DNA of 64,000 nucleotides from Hymenobacter busanensis (GCF_008727865.1 NZ_VTWU01000005.1:1-64000); one strand, 5' to 3'. Numbered from the stretch's first letter, positions 8,693-17,634 are shown. Program-made: numbers and translations. The notes: generated from the letters alone by a model not told the origin.

Positions 8693-9892
8693 ATGCCTGA
8701 AGCATATATCGTGGACGCCGTCCGCACGCCCGTGGGCAAATTCGGTGGCGCCCTTAGTTCCGTACGGCCCGATGACATGGCCGCCCACGTGCTGCGCGAG
8801 CTGATGCGCCGCAACCCCACCGTGGACCCCGCTTTCGTGGAAGACGTGATAATGGGCGCCGCCAACCAAGCCGGCGAAGACAACCGCAACGTGGCGCGCA
8901 TGGCCGCCCTGCTGGCCGGGTTGCCCCAGTCGGTAGGCGGCGTTACCGTCAACCGCCTGTGCGCCTCGGGCCTGCAGAGCATCATCGACGCCACCCGCGC
9001 CGTGCGTTCCGGCGACGGCGACGTGTACCTGGCCGGCGGCTCTGAGAGCATGACTCGTGCCCCGTTCGTCATGGCCAAGTCGGAAACAGCGTTTGGGCGC
9101 GACTTCACGGCCCACGACACCACTCTGGGCTGGCGTTTCGTGAATCCCAAGCTGGCCAAGCTGCACCACCCGTACTCGATGGGCGAAACCGCCGAGAACG
9201 TGGCCAAGCAGTACGGCATCACGCGCGAAGAGCAGGACCAGTTTGCCTTCGAGTCGCAGCGCCGCTACCAGAAGGCGTTTGAGAAGGGCCGCTTCCGCCG
9301 CGAAATCGTGCCCGTGTTTGTGGCCCAGCCCAAGAACGACGCCGTGCTCTTCGATACCGACGAGCACCCGCGCCTGACCACGCTTGAAAAACTCGGCACC
9401 CTGAAGCCCGCTTTTGCTGCCAACGGCAGCGTCACGGCCGGCAACTCGTCGGGCATCAACGACGGCGCCGCGGCCACGATGGTGGTGGGCGAGGAAGCCG
9501 TCAAACGATTCAACCTCAAGCCGCTGGCCCGCGTGGTGTCGTCGGCCGTGGCGGGCGTCGACCCGGCCGTGATGGGCCTGGGGCCGATTCCGGCCACGCG
9601 CAAAGCCCTGCAGCGCGCCGGCCTGACGGTGCAGGACCTGAGCCTGATTGAGCTGAACGAAGCCTTTGCCTCGCAGGCCATTGCCTGCATGCGTGACCTG
9701 GAGCTGGACCCCACCTGCGTGAATGTGAACGGCGGCTCCATTGCCATCGGCCACCCGCTGGGTGCCAGCGGCGCGCGCATCACGGCCACGTTGCTGCACG
9801 AGATGCAGCGCCGCGAGGGAGCCCGCTACGGCTTGGCTACCATGTGCATCGGGGTAGGGCAGGGGGCTGCAGTCATCTACGAAAAGCTGTAA
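8693..9892 (+). CDS. Acetyl-CoA C-acyltransferase (thiolase), 3-oxoadipyl-CoA thiolase-like
   Basis: The 399 residues are normal length for a degradative thiolase. The acyl-accepting cysteine lies in NRLCASGLQS (near residue 90). The catalytic His is in GHPLGASGAR and the second Cys in CIGVGQGAAV near the C-terminus. The GWRFVNPKL segment and the general sequence resemble PcaF/PaaJ 3-oxoadipyl-CoA thiolases, but no aromatic-ring-degradation genes are nearby, so a beta-oxidation role is equally possible. The stop codon overlaps the start of the downstream acetyltransferase gene (TAATG), which indicates translational coupling. Confidence 0.92.
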   Translation: MPEAYIVDAVRTPVGKFGGALSSVRPDDMAAHVLRELMRRNPTVDPAFVEDVIMGAANQAGEDNRNVARMAALLAGLPQSVGGVTVNRLCASGLQSIIDATRAVRSGDGDVYLAGGSESMTRAPFVMAKSETAFGRDFTAHDTTLGWRFVNPKLAKLHHPYSMGETAENVAKQYGITREEQDQFAFESQRRYQKAFEKGRFRREIVPVFVAQPKNDAVLFDTDEHPRLTTLEKLGTLKPAFAANGSVTAGNSSGINDGAAATMVVGEEAVKRFNLKPLARVVSSAVAGVDPAVMGLGPIPATRKALQRAGLTVQDLSLIELNEAFASQAIACMRDLELDPTCVNVNGGSIAIGHPLGASGARITATLLHEMQRREGARYGLATMCIGVGQGAAVIYEKL

Positions 9893-10449
9893 TGCGCGCG
9901 GCGCCGGCCCCCGATACTGTGCGGCCCACGCTGCCGTTGTCGGTGGCCGGCGTGTGCCTGCGCCCGTTCCGAACCGAAGATGCGCCGAATCTGGCGCGTC
10001 ACGCCAACGACCAAGGCATCTGGCGCAATTTACGTGACCGGTTCCCGCACCCGTATGCGCTGGACGATGCCGAGCGCTACATCGCGTTTGTAGGCAGCAC
10101 CGAGGGCCGACAGGACTTGCATTTGTGCGTGGAAATCGACGGCGAAGCAGCCGGCAGCATCAGCGTGCTGTTCAAAGACGATATCGACCGGCGGGCCGCG
10201 GAAATCGGTTACTTCATAGGGCGGACGTATTGGGGCCGGGGCATTGCCACGGCCGCCGTGCGGGCCCTGAGTGCCCACGCGCTGGCGCATTTCGACCTCT
10301 GCCGGCTTTACGCCACGGTATTTGACTACAACCCGGCCTCCGGCCGCGTGCTGGAAAAAGCGGGGTACGTTTTTGAAGCGCGCCTGCGCCGGAGCATCAC
10401 CAAAGATGGGCAGACGGTGGATGGGCTGCTGTATGCGCTGGTGGTGTGA
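9892..10449 (+). CDS. GNAT family N-acetyltransferase (RimJ/RimL type)
   Basis: The ATG at 9892 overlaps the thiolase stop by one base and gives 185 residues. The fold shows the RimJ/RimL pattern, with LRPFRTEDAPNLARHAND at the N-terminus, EIGYFIGRTYWGRGIAT as the acetyl-CoA-binding motif A region, and NPASGRVLEKAGYVFEARL near the C-terminus. The substrate (protein N-terminus or a small molecule) cannot be predicted. Translational coupling to the thiolase suggests co-expression, not necessarily shared function. Confidence 0.88.
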   Translation: MRAAPAPDTVRPTLPLSVAGVCLRPFRTEDAPNLARHANDQGIWRNLRDRFPHPYALDDAERYIAFVGSTEGRQDLHLCVEIDGEAAGSISVLFKDDIDRRAAEIGYFIGRTYWGRGIATAAVRALSAHALAHFDLCRLYATVFDYNPASGRVLEKAGYVFEARLRRSITKDGQTVDGLLYALVV

Positions 10450-10462
10450 GGCTTTGGCATAT

Positions 10463-10538
10463 GCTGTTAGTTGCTGGCTATTGGCTGGTAGCGTCCCCGG
10501 CGAAAGAAGTAGGCAGGGCCTAACTGCTGGCTGAAATT
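10463..10538. repeat. Inter-cistronic heptad-repeat element B (degenerate)
   Basis: The left arm 10463-10492 has four 7-bp units (GCTGTTA, GTTGCTG and relatives) soon after the GNAT stop. The right part at 10518-10538 has about three weak heptads in inverted sense. The symmetry is poorer than in the other elements, so this is a provisional member of the group. Confidence 0.45.
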
Positions 10539-10564
10539 GCCCATCCTTCATTCCTAATTATTTA

Positions 10565-11440
10565 TTGCCTAGCAACGTGCGCTATTTCCTTGAGCTGGCT
10601 TACGACGGGACCCGCTACCACGGCTGGCAGGTGCAGCCCAATGCCCTGAGCGTGCAGCAGGAATTGGACCGCTGCCTCTCGCAGGTGCTGCGCCAGCCCA
10701 TCAGCACGCTGGGCAGCGGGCGCACCGATACGGGCGTGCACGCCAGCCACCAGGTCGCGCACTTCGACGCGGAGATGCCCGCGCACCTCGACGAAACCAC
10801 GCTGCTCTACCGCCTCAACCGCGCCCTCCCGCCCGATATCGGGGCGCACGCTCTCTCGCCGGTGCGGGCCAACGCCCATGCCCGCTTCGATGGGCTGGCG
10901 CGCAGTTACGAGTACCACGTTACGCTCCGGCCCGACCCGTTTAAAGTGAATCAGGCGCTGTGGCTCGACAAAGCGCCCGATGTGGCGGCCATGAACGAGG
11001 CGGCCGCGCATCTGCTTGGGCAGCGAGACTTCACCAGCTTCTCCAAAACCAAGGGCGCCGAAACCCACTACGTGTGCTGGTTGCACGAAGCCGGCTGGCA
11101 CTCCACGCCGCACGGCCTCGTGTTCCGCATTCGGGCCAACCGCTTTGTGCGCGGTATGGTGCGACTGGTAGTGGGTACCCTGCTCGATGTGGGCCGCGGC
11201 CGCCTCACGCCCGCCGCCTTTACCGATATCCTGCACCGGCAGCAGCGCATTGCCGCCAGCGGCGCCGCCCCCGCACACGGCCTCTATCTGAGCCGGGTAG
11301 AGTACGCCCCGGATGTTCTGCTGCCCGGCTTCGAGCCGGCTGAGCGCCCGTACTTCGTCACCGAGCAGGACCTGGCGCCGCACTACTGGCACCCGACGTA
11401 TGGGCTGGGCGAGGTGCCCGGCGGGGAAGGCGAGGGCTAA
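10565..11440 (+). CDS. truA: tRNA pseudouridine synthase A
   Basis: TruA makes pseudouridine at positions 38-40 of the tRNA anticodon stem. The catalytic Asp is in GSGRTDTGVHA (Asp55 from the TTG start). AYDGTRYHGWQ at the N-terminus and RANRFVRGMVR in the second half are typical. No ATG is available. Translation may begin at TTG 10565 or, more like other TruA proteins, at GTG 10577, which gives VRYFLELAYDG. The predicted length of 291 (or 287) residues is slightly above average because of a C-terminal Gly/Glu tail. It converges on the beta-barrel gene at 11564. Confidence 0.95.
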   Translation: MPSNVRYFLELAYDGTRYHGWQVQPNALSVQQELDRCLSQVLRQPISTLGSGRTDTGVHASHQVAHFDAEMPAHLDETTLLYRLNRALPPDIGAHALSPVRANAHARFDGLARSYEYHVTLRPDPFKVNQALWLDKAPDVAAMNEAAAHLLGQRDFTSFSKTKGAETHYVCWLHEAGWHSTPHGLVFRIRANRFVRGMVRLVVGTLLDVGRGRLTPAAFTDILHRQQRIAASGAAPAHGLYLSRVEYAPDVLLPGFEPAERPYFVTEQDLAPHYWHPTYGLGEVPGGEGEG

Positions 11441-11563
11441 AACCGGGCGCTAGAAGGCGGTCATGTTGGAGCGCGGGTGGCCGTCTGGCACTCGACTGCC
11501 TTCGGCTGCGGGTTGTAACCCCTTCGCGCTTGGGCAACGATTCGGCTGCCACACGTGGTCGGC

Positions 11564-13996
11564 TTACCCGGCTCGGTTCACTTCTTCCAGGGTGGTGTTG
11601 CGGCGCTTGGTGTCCACTTTGCCGCCCTTGCTGAAATTGTAGCGCAGCGTCAGACCAACGCTGCGGAAGCGGAAGTACTGGTTGAAGTCGTTCACGTTGC
11701 CGTTGATGTTGGTGCTGAAGCGGTACCGGTAGCCTTTGAACAGGTCGTTGGCGTTGAGAGTTACGTCCACCTTGTCGTGCAAAAAGCTGCGCTTGAGGGC
11801 TATGCCCACCCAGTGCATGGGTTTGATCTGGTAGAGGCCCGAGGCCGTGGGTCCCAGGTACCGTGCCTCTACTTCCAGCCGCAGCTTCGCGGGCAGCAGC
11901 AGCGTGTGGTTGGATTGCAGCATGTAGTAGAGCTGCTCGTTGACCAAGAAGCCATTGGTGGCATTGGTGCTGAACTTGCGGTACGACACCACCACGGTGT
12001 TCTGCGTGTCCCACCACTTGGCCAGCTTGTACGGGGCCACCCCGGTCAGGCCAATGAGGTGGCCGGTATCGAGGTTGTCGGTGGTGTACTTGGTGGTGGC
12101 CGCCTCCACGTCCAGAATGGGCACTTCCGAAAGGACAGCGGTTTGGTAGTCGTAGGTGAGGGCCAGGCTGTAGACCTTGCGCAGCGTGTGCGTGAGGCGG
12201 AAGGCCTGCGTGTACTGCGGCCGCAAGAAGGGGTTGCCTTCCTCGTAGGTGTACGGGTCGCGGTAGAAGCGGAAAGGGTTCAGGCTGCCGTAGTTCGGGC
12301 GGTTCAGGCGGCGGCTGTAGCTAAAGCCGAGGTCGTAGTCGGGGGTAACCTGCCGCTGAGCAAACACGCTCGGAAACAGGTTCAGGTACCGGCGCCGGGT
12401 GGCCTGGCCCGTGGTGTACGACTCGCCCAGCGACTGGGTGTTTTCGACCCGCAAGCCGGCCTGCAGCTTCAGCCGCTCGCCGGCTTGGCCGCTCCAGTTC
12501 AGGTAAGCGGCCTGAATGCGTTCCTGGTAGTGGAAGTAGTTGGTACGCAGCGGATCCAGCACCAGCGCGCCGTTGTTGAAGTAGAAGCGGGAGTCGTTGT
12601 CGGCCGTTACCTGGCTGAACTTCACGCCGGCTTCCACTTTGTGGCCGTCGGCCAGCGGCCGGGTAAAATCGGCCTTGGCCGCGTAAATGCGCAGGTCGGA
12701 GCCGGTGTTGGTGTACTCCACGTTCTGGGTGCGGAGCTGGGTGCCCAGGTCGGTGAAAACGTTGAAGAAGTCGGCCTCGCCTTGGTTGTCGATTCGCACC
12801 AAGTCCAGGTCCGCCGTCAGGGTGGTACCGGCCGTGTCGAGCTTGCCGTTGTAGTGGAGGTTGCCGGTGTAGTTCTGGTAGGTCGAGCGGCTGAAGTTAT
12901 CGGCGTCGATGTACCGCGTGGGCTCTTGCGGCGACGAGCCCAAGTAGGTATCGGTCAGGAAGTCGGAGTGGCCCCGCCGCAAGGTGTAGCCCGCCATAAA
13001 CCCCACGCTGTGCTGCTTCGTCAGGCTGTAGTCGGCGCCCAGGCGCACGACCGGCGGGCTGGTGGAAACGAAATTGCCGGTGGCCTGCTGGTTGAAGTAC
13101 GTGGTGCTTCGCTCCCCATAGAAGATGCGTGTGAACGTGGCGTCGCGCCCGCCCACCCGGCGCGAGGCGTCCAGGGTTACAAAGCCGTTCCACTTCTCCT
13201 GCTTGGCGTTCAGGCTGGCGCCATAGGTGTGCCCCACCTGCTGAAAGTTGTAGTTGGTGCTGGCGTACACGCTCCCGTTGAGGCCCCGCTGGGTATTCTG
13301 CTTCAGGTTGAGGTTGAGGATGCCCGAGGTGCCTTCCGCGTCGTATTTGGCCGGCGGATTGGTAATGATTTCGATGTTTTTCAGGTTGGCTGCGGGCATG
13401 CCCTCCAGCATGCTGCGCAGCTCCCGGGCCGAGAGGTAGGTTAGGCGCCCGTCGAGCATCACCGTCACGCCGCTTTTGCCGTTGAGCTGAATGTTGCCGT
13501 CCTGGTCCACAAACACACCCGGCGACTTCACCAGCACGTCGAAAGCTGTGTTGCCGGCCGCCATGGCCGTGCCGGCCACCGACACCACCATGCGGTCGGC
13601 TTCCTGCACGATGGTCGGCCGCAGCCCCACAACGTTGACCTCGGCCAACTGCTTGGCGTCGGCTTTTAGCACGAGGGTACCAAAGTCCCGGCCGGGCGCT
13701 GCCGCGTTAAGCTCAAACACCGGCGTTTCCTGCGCGAGGAAGCCCACCGAGCTGATGCGCAGCACGTAGGTGCCCGCTACCGGTGCCTGGAGCTGAAACC
13801 GCCCGTTGGCGTCGGCCACCGTGCCCGTAACGCTGGCGGTGGCCCCGGCTTTTACCACCGCCACGGTGGCAAAACCCACGGCCGCGCCTTTGTCGTCCTG
13901 AATGGTGCCGGTGAGCAAGGCGCTGGTTTGGGACCACCCCGGGCCGGCGAGCAGTAAGAGGCCGAAAAGACCCAGCAGAGCGGAAAAGTATTTCAT
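11564..13996 (-). CDS. Outer-membrane beta-barrel (TonB-dependent receptor-like) protein
   Basis: The ATG at 13996 gives 810 residues with a signal peptide (MKYFSALLGLFGLLLLAG to about residue 22). A CarboxypepD_reg-like beta-sandwich (about 25-110) and a plug-like region (about 120-230, containing NTAFDVLVKSPGVFVD and GVTVMLDG) come next. A long aromatic-rich barrel of the OMP_b-brl_3 type fills the rest. These proteins are thought to act in outer-membrane uptake or assembly. The substrate is unknown and no SusD partner is adjacent, so it is not a PUL pair. Long antisense frames across this gene are codon-bias shadows. Confidence 0.88.
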   Translation of the reverse strand: MKYFSALLGLFGLLLLAGPGWSQTSALLTGTIQDDKGAAVGFATVAVVKAGATASVTGTVADANGRFQLQAPVAGTYVLRISSVGFLAQETPVFELNAAAPGRDFGTLVLKADAKQLAEVNVVGLRPTIVQEADRMVVSVAGTAMAAGNTAFDVLVKSPGVFVDQDGNIQLNGKSGVTVMLDGRLTYLSARELRSMLEGMPAANLKNIEIITNPPAKYDAEGTSGILNLNLKQNTQRGLNGSVYASTNYNFQQVGHTYGASLNAKQEKWNGFVTLDASRRVGGRDATFTRIFYGERSTTYFNQQATGNFVSTSPPVVRLGADYSLTKQHSVGFMAGYTLRRGHSDFLTDTYLGSSPQEPTRYIDADNFSRSTYQNYTGNLHYNGKLDTAGTTLTADLDLVRIDNQGEADFFNVFTDLGTQLRTQNVEYTNTGSDLRIYAAKADFTRPLADGHKVEAGVKFSQVTADNDSRFYFNNGALVLDPLRTNYFHYQERIQAAYLNWSGQAGERLKLQAGLRVENTQSLGESYTTGQATRRRYLNLFPSVFAQRQVTPDYDLGFSYSRRLNRPNYGSLNPFRFYRDPYTYEEGNPFLRPQYTQAFRLTHTLRKVYSLALTYDYQTAVLSEVPILDVEAATTKYTTDNLDTGHLIGLTGVAPYKLAKWWDTQNTVVVSYRKFSTNATNGFLVNEQLYYMLQSNHTLLLPAKLRLEVEARYLGPTASGLYQIKPMHWVGIALKRSFLHDKVDVTLNANDLFKGYRYRFSTNINGNVNDFNQYFRFRSVGLTLRYNFSKGGKVDTKRRNTTLEEVNRAG

Positions 13997-14299
13997 GCGC
14001 GTAACGGTTGGGGGATGAATAAGAACGGCCGCCTGGTGGGCAGGCTGCATCACACGGCCGCGGAAACCTGCGCTTCAGGCAATGGTTACACGCCCCGTCG
14101 AAAAAAATTGCCGTGCCTTCCTAAGCACTTACCGCCGACGGCTTCATCTGGCTACACCTTTGCCCAGAGCGCATAGAAACCCCGCCCCGCAATGGCGTGA
14201 CCTTCCAGCTCCTAGCTGCGGCTGCCGTAACTTGCGGGCCGCTTGGGCGGTTTACTCCCGTACGCGTTTTCCCTCCCGCCCTCATCCTCCTGTTTGCCT
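13997..14299. other. Divergent intergenic region, barrel gene and ABC exporter
   Basis: About 300 bp separate two divergent starts. I see no ORF, no strong hairpin and no exact TAnnTTTG box. The nearest match on the plus strand, TACACCTTTG near 14153, has two extra bases between its halves. Confidence 0.4.
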
Positions 14300-16078
14300 G
14301 TGGAGTCTGCCAATCCTACTACCGCCACCAAAACCGGCAACATCTTCGACTGGCAGGTGCTGCGCCGGCTGATGGTGTATGTGCGGCCCTACCGCGGCGT
14401 CTTCGGCCTGCTGATTTTCCTGACCATTGCCACGGCCGCCCTAGGCACCGTGCGCCCGTTCCTGATTCAGCAGATGGTGGACGTGCAGATTGCCGCCGGC
14501 GACTGGTCGGGGCTGAACCGCATGTTTTTCCTGCTGCTCGGCCTGCTCGTGGCCCACACCGGCGTGAGCTACCTGCAGACCTACTACGGCGGCTGGCTGG
14601 GCCAATTCATCGTGCGCGACATCCGCGTCGACCTCTACCAGCACATTCTCAACCTGCGCCTGCAGTTTTTCGACCGCACCCCCATCGGCGTGCTCGTCAC
14701 CCGCAACATCTCCGACGTGGAAACCCTCTCCGACGTGTTCAGCGAAGGTCTCGCAGCCATGATCGGCGACATTCTGCAGCTGGTGTTCATCACCGCTTTC
14801 ATGTTCTACATCGACTGGCGCCTGACGCTGGTGAGCCTTTCGGTGATTCCGCCGCTGCTGCTGAGCACCTACGTGTTCAAGGAGAAGGTGAAGAAGTCGT
14901 TTCAGGAGGTGCGTACGGCCGTGGCCAACCTTAACGCCTTCGTGCAGGAACACCTGACGGGCATGAACGTGGTGCAGATTTTCAGCAACGAGCAGCGCGA
15001 GTTCCGCAAGTTCGAGAAGCTCAACCAAGAGCACACCCGCGCCAACATCCGCTCGGTGCTCTACTACAGCATTTACTTCCCGGTGGCTGAAGTGCTGGCC
15101 GCCATCGGCGTGGGCCTGCTGGTGTGGTACGCCGCGCAGGGCCAGATCGAGGGCACCATCTCGAAGGGGGCGCTCATCGCCTTCATCATGTACAACTCGC
15201 TGTTTTTCCGGCCCATCCGCCAAATTGCCGACCGTTTCAACACCCTGCAGCTGGGCTTGGTCAGCACCGAGCGCCTGCTCAAGCTGCTCGATAGCAAGGA
15301 ATTCATTGCCGACAACGGCACCCGCCAGCCCGAAAATCTGCGCGGCCAGGTGGAATTCGACCACGTATGGTTTGCCTACAACGAGCCGGAGTGGGTGCTG
15401 CGCGACATCAGCTTTGCCGTGCAGCCCGGCCAGACGGTGGCCCTGGTAGGAGCCACCGGGGCCGGCAAAACCAGCATCATCAACCTCCTCTCGCGCTTCT
15501 ACGACATCCAGAAGGGCCACATTCGCGTTGATGGCCACGACCTGCGCGAGTACGACCTCAAGGCCCTGCGCACCCAGATTGGCGTGGTGCTGCAGGACGT
15601 GTTTCTTTTCGCCGGCACCATTCAGGACAACATCACCCTCGGTAACACCGACATTACCGAGGCCCAGATCTGGCACGCGGCCGAGCTGGTGGGGGCACGC
15701 AAGTTCATTGAGCGCCTGCCCGGTGGCCTGCAGTACAAGGTGATGGAGCGCGGCGCCACGCTCTCGGTGGGCCAGCGCCAGCTCATCTCGTTCGTGCGCG
15801 CCATGGTTTACAACCCGCGCATCATCATCCTCGACGAAGCCACGTCCTCCGTCGATTCCGAAACCGAGGAGCTGATTCAGGAAGCCATCGAAAAGCTGAT
15901 GCGCGGCCGCACCTCGCTCGTTATTGCCCACCGCCTGAGCACCATCCAGAAAGCCGACCGCATCATCGTGCTCGACCGCGGCGAAATCAAGGAGAGCGGC
16001 CAGCACGACGAGCTCCTACGCCTCGGCGGCTACTACGCCCAGCTCTACCAGATGCAGTACTTGGTTAATGAGCAATAA
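14300..16078 (+). CDS. ABC exporter, fused permease-ATPase (MsbA-like)
   Basis: A GTG start at 14300 (reading VESANPTT) gives 592 residues. The upstream in-frame ATG at 14243 would add 19 unlikely residues. Six transmembrane helices lie in about 20-310. The nucleotide-binding domain has Walker A GATGAGKTS (near 384), a Q-loop in VVLQDVFLF, Walker B IIILDEATSSVD and an H-loop in IAHRLST. The signature motif reads LSVGQ instead of LSGGQ. Such half-transporters dimerise and export lipids, drugs or peptides. Its last codons lie inside repeat element C. Confidence 0.92.
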   Translation: MESANPTTATKTGNIFDWQVLRRLMVYVRPYRGVFGLLIFLTIATAALGTVRPFLIQQMVDVQIAAGDWSGLNRMFFLLLGLLVAHTGVSYLQTYYGGWLGQFIVRDIRVDLYQHILNLRLQFFDRTPIGVLVTRNISDVETLSDVFSEGLAAMIGDILQLVFITAFMFYIDWRLTLVSLSVIPPLLLSTYVFKEKVKKSFQEVRTAVANLNAFVQEHLTGMNVVQIFSNEQREFRKFEKLNQEHTRANIRSVLYYSIYFPVAEVLAAIGVGLLVWYAAQGQIEGTISKGALIAFIMYNSLFFRPIRQIADRFNTLQLGLVSTERLLKLLDSKEFIADNGTRQPENLRGQVEFDHVWFAYNEPEWVLRDISFAVQPGQTVALVGATGAGKTSIINLLSRFYDIQKGHIRVDGHDLREYDLKALRTQIGVVLQDVFLFAGTIQDNITLGNTDITEAQIWHAAELVGARKFIERLPGGLQYKVMERGATLSVGQRQLISFVRAMVYNPRIIILDEATSSVDSETEELIQEAIEKLMRGRTSLVIAHRLSTIQKADRIIVLDRGEIKESGQHDELLRLGGYYAQLYQMQYLVNEQ

Positions 16079-16178
16079 GCAATGAGCAATGGCTTGGTGT
16101 CAGTGCCCGATAGCGGGTACGCAGGCACTTGGGCATCTGCTCTGTTGATTGTTCATTGCTCATTGTTAATTGATCATT
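16067..16178. repeat. Inter-cistronic heptad inverted-repeat element C
   Basis: The left arm 16067-16094 is four heptads of the AATGAGC type. The right arm 16144-16178 is five heptads in inverted orientation (GCTCATT, GTTCATT and relatives). The left arm contains the stop codon and last residues of the ABC exporter. The right arm runs in phase up to the ATG of the next gene at 16183. Confidence 0.82.
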
Positions 16179-16182
16179 GAAT

Positions 16183-16701
16183 ATGTCGCGTTGGTTTGTA
16201 ATCATTGGGGCCGTGCTGGCGCTGGGCTTTGCCGGCGTGTATGCGTGGCTGGGCGGTTTCCGTAGCCCGCAGGTAGATGTACTGACCACCCAGCAGCCCG
16301 TGTTTGTGGCCGGGCAGTACTACGCCGGTATCCCCGGCCAGGAGTTCGGCGAATTGTTTCGCGAGGCCGGCGAACTGCAGCGCAGCGGCCGCCTGCGGGG
16401 CACCCTGGGCAACCTCTACTACAACGCCCCCGAAAGCGAAGGCGACTCTATCAAAGCCTTCATCGGCTTGGTGGTGGCCGATACCAGTCAGCCGCTGCCG
16501 ACCGGGTTCCGCTACCGCACCTTCGCCGCCGGCCAGCGGGTGGTGCGCGCCCGCATTCAGGCCCACTACATGCTGGCCCCCGGCAAGCTCTATCCCGCCC
16601 TGAAAGCGGCCGCCGAAACCCAGAAGCTCAAGCTCCGGCAGGTGTACCTAGAGCGGTTCCCGGAAGAGGGGCCGGCTGAGATGGTGGCGGTGGTGAAATA
16701 G
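16183..16701 (+). CDS. Membrane-anchored GyrI-like domain protein
   Basis: The ATG at 16183 gives 172 residues: an N-terminal membrane anchor (about 5-25) followed by a domain resembling the GyrI/SOUL-like effector-binding fold. Supporting segments are FVAGQYYAGIPGQEFGELFREA, here split by positions 44-66, and IGLVVADTSQPLPTGFRYRTF. Soluble GyrI-like domains bind small molecules, but this copy has no DNA-binding part. It is co-directional with the ABC exporter, separated only by repeat element C. The family assignment is moderate. Confidence 0.6.
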   Translation: MSRWFVIIGAVLALGFAGVYAWLGGFRSPQVDVLTTQQPVFVAGQYYAGIPGQEFGELFREAGELQRSGRLRGTLGNLYYNAPESEGDSIKAFIGLVVADTSQPLPTGFRYRTFAAGQRVVRARIQAHYMLAPGKLYPALKAAAETQKLKLRQVYLERFPEEGPAEMVAVVK

Positions 16702-16713
16702 CCTAAGCAAGAG

Positions 16714-16763
16714 AAAATGCCCGGCGCTGTACCATCGGATGGTACAGCGCCGGGCATTTCTTT
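16714..16763. terminator. Bidirectional terminator after the GyrI-like gene
   Basis: A perfect 22-bp inverted repeat (16715-16736 with 16738-16759) has a one-base centre. T-rich sequence follows on the plus strand and an A-run precedes it. It serves the two convergent genes at 16183 and 16777. Confidence 0.85.
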
Positions 16764-16776
16764 ATAGTTGCAGTTC

Positions 16777-17471
16777 TTACTTTCCCAAGTAGAAAAACGC
16801 CCCTACCGACAAATTGCGCAGGCTGAAATTGGCGTCGAAGCCGCTGGTCTTGGTGGTATAGGGCTTGACGTTGGGGTTGTCCGACTCGAAGTCTTGCTTC
16901 AGGCTTTGGAAGCCCAGGTTGCCCAGTGTCAGCTCCAGGCCAAATTTCTCGGTCGGGAAAAACACGAAGCCGGGCGTGATGGCCGCAAAGCCGCCGCTGC
17001 CGCTCGTTTTGCTGTCGTAGCTGCCGGGTAAATCGGTGTCAAACTCGTCCGTCCGGTTTTGGTAGCCAGCGGCCAGCTGCCCGAAAAAGCCCGCCTTTCC
17101 CTCGTCGCCCACCAAGTGGTAGTAGCGCACAAAGGGGCCGAGTTGGGTGGTGCGGCTGCTTTCCTCGATTTTGAATTCCGTGCCCCGGAAATCGAAGGTG
17201 GGGCGGGTAACTTTCTGGTTGGCCAAGTTGGCAAACAGCCCCACGGCTAGGTTGTCGGCTAGGAAATAGCCCGCCTGAGGCGCGAAATTGAAGCGGGTGG
17301 TCTTCACTTCCGTGTCGGGTTGGGTGGTGCTAAAATCTGTTTCAGTGGACTGGCTCGAAAAGCCAATGGTGCCGCCCACCATGATGGTGCCGGCCGACGT
17401 TTGGGCCTGAGCCGCGCCGGCCAGTAGCAGGAGAGCGGCAGGAGAGCGGCAGGAAGCAAGTAGGTTTTCAT
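16777..17471 (-). pseudogene. Porin-like outer-membrane protein, frameshifted in the signal peptide
   Basis: The body is an outer-membrane beta-barrel of the porin/OMP_b-brl type, ending NLSVGAFFYLGK. The natural start ATG at 17471 begins MKTYLLPAALL but the frame is lost within 15 codons. Two adjacent copies of an 11-bp unit (17429-17439 and 17440-17450) cause the shift. Removing one copy restores a normal signal peptide, ...LLLLAGAAQAQ, joined to SAGTIMVGGTIGF. The restored protein has 227 residues and closely resembles the N-terminus of the neighbour at 18379. Without correction only an internal start (for example 17382, reading MVGG) is left, which would lack a signal peptide. It may be an inactivated gene, an on/off switch or an assembly error. 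Confidence 0.85.
17429..17450. repeat. 11-bp tandem duplication causing the frameshift
   Basis: Two perfect copies of AGGAGAGCGGC (plus-strand reading) sit end to end, and the next bases AGGA begin a third partial copy. Eleven is not a multiple of three, so gain or loss of a unit changes the frame of the porin-like gene. Confidence 0.9.
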
Positions 17472-17595
17472 GGGAAGAAGAATGAGTGAAAAGTGCGTTC
17501 CGAACACGAACATAGCAGGTAGCTAGGTGGCCCGACTGACCAGCGCCATGCCGCGCAGGCCCAAGAATGCAACAGGCTTGGGGTAGCCACCAGCC

Positions 17596-17634
17596 AAAAA
17601 CAAGCCTGCCCGCTGAAACTCAACGGGCAGGCTT
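17596..17634 (-). terminator. Terminator of the second porin-like gene
   Basis: An 11-bp stem (17602-17612 with 17624-17634) is followed on the minus strand by T-runs at 17600-17596. Confidence 0.8.

Noticed and set aside
11555-13444. A 629-codon open frame on the plus strand antisense to the beta-barrel gene
   Set aside because: It is composed of His/Val/Gly/Arg-rich sequence typical of antisense shadows in GC-rich genes, shows no domain, and the opposite strand carries a clear outer-membrane protein with signal peptide.
14441-16006. A 521-codon minus-strand frame across the ABC exporter
   Set aside because: The plus strand has complete Walker, signature and H-loop motifs; the antisense frame is His/Ala-rich noise.
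16777-17382. Annotating the first porin-like gene as intact from the internal start at 17382
   Set aside because: That start lacks a signal peptide, while an obvious signal peptide lies just upstream in another frame, broken by an 11-bp duplication.
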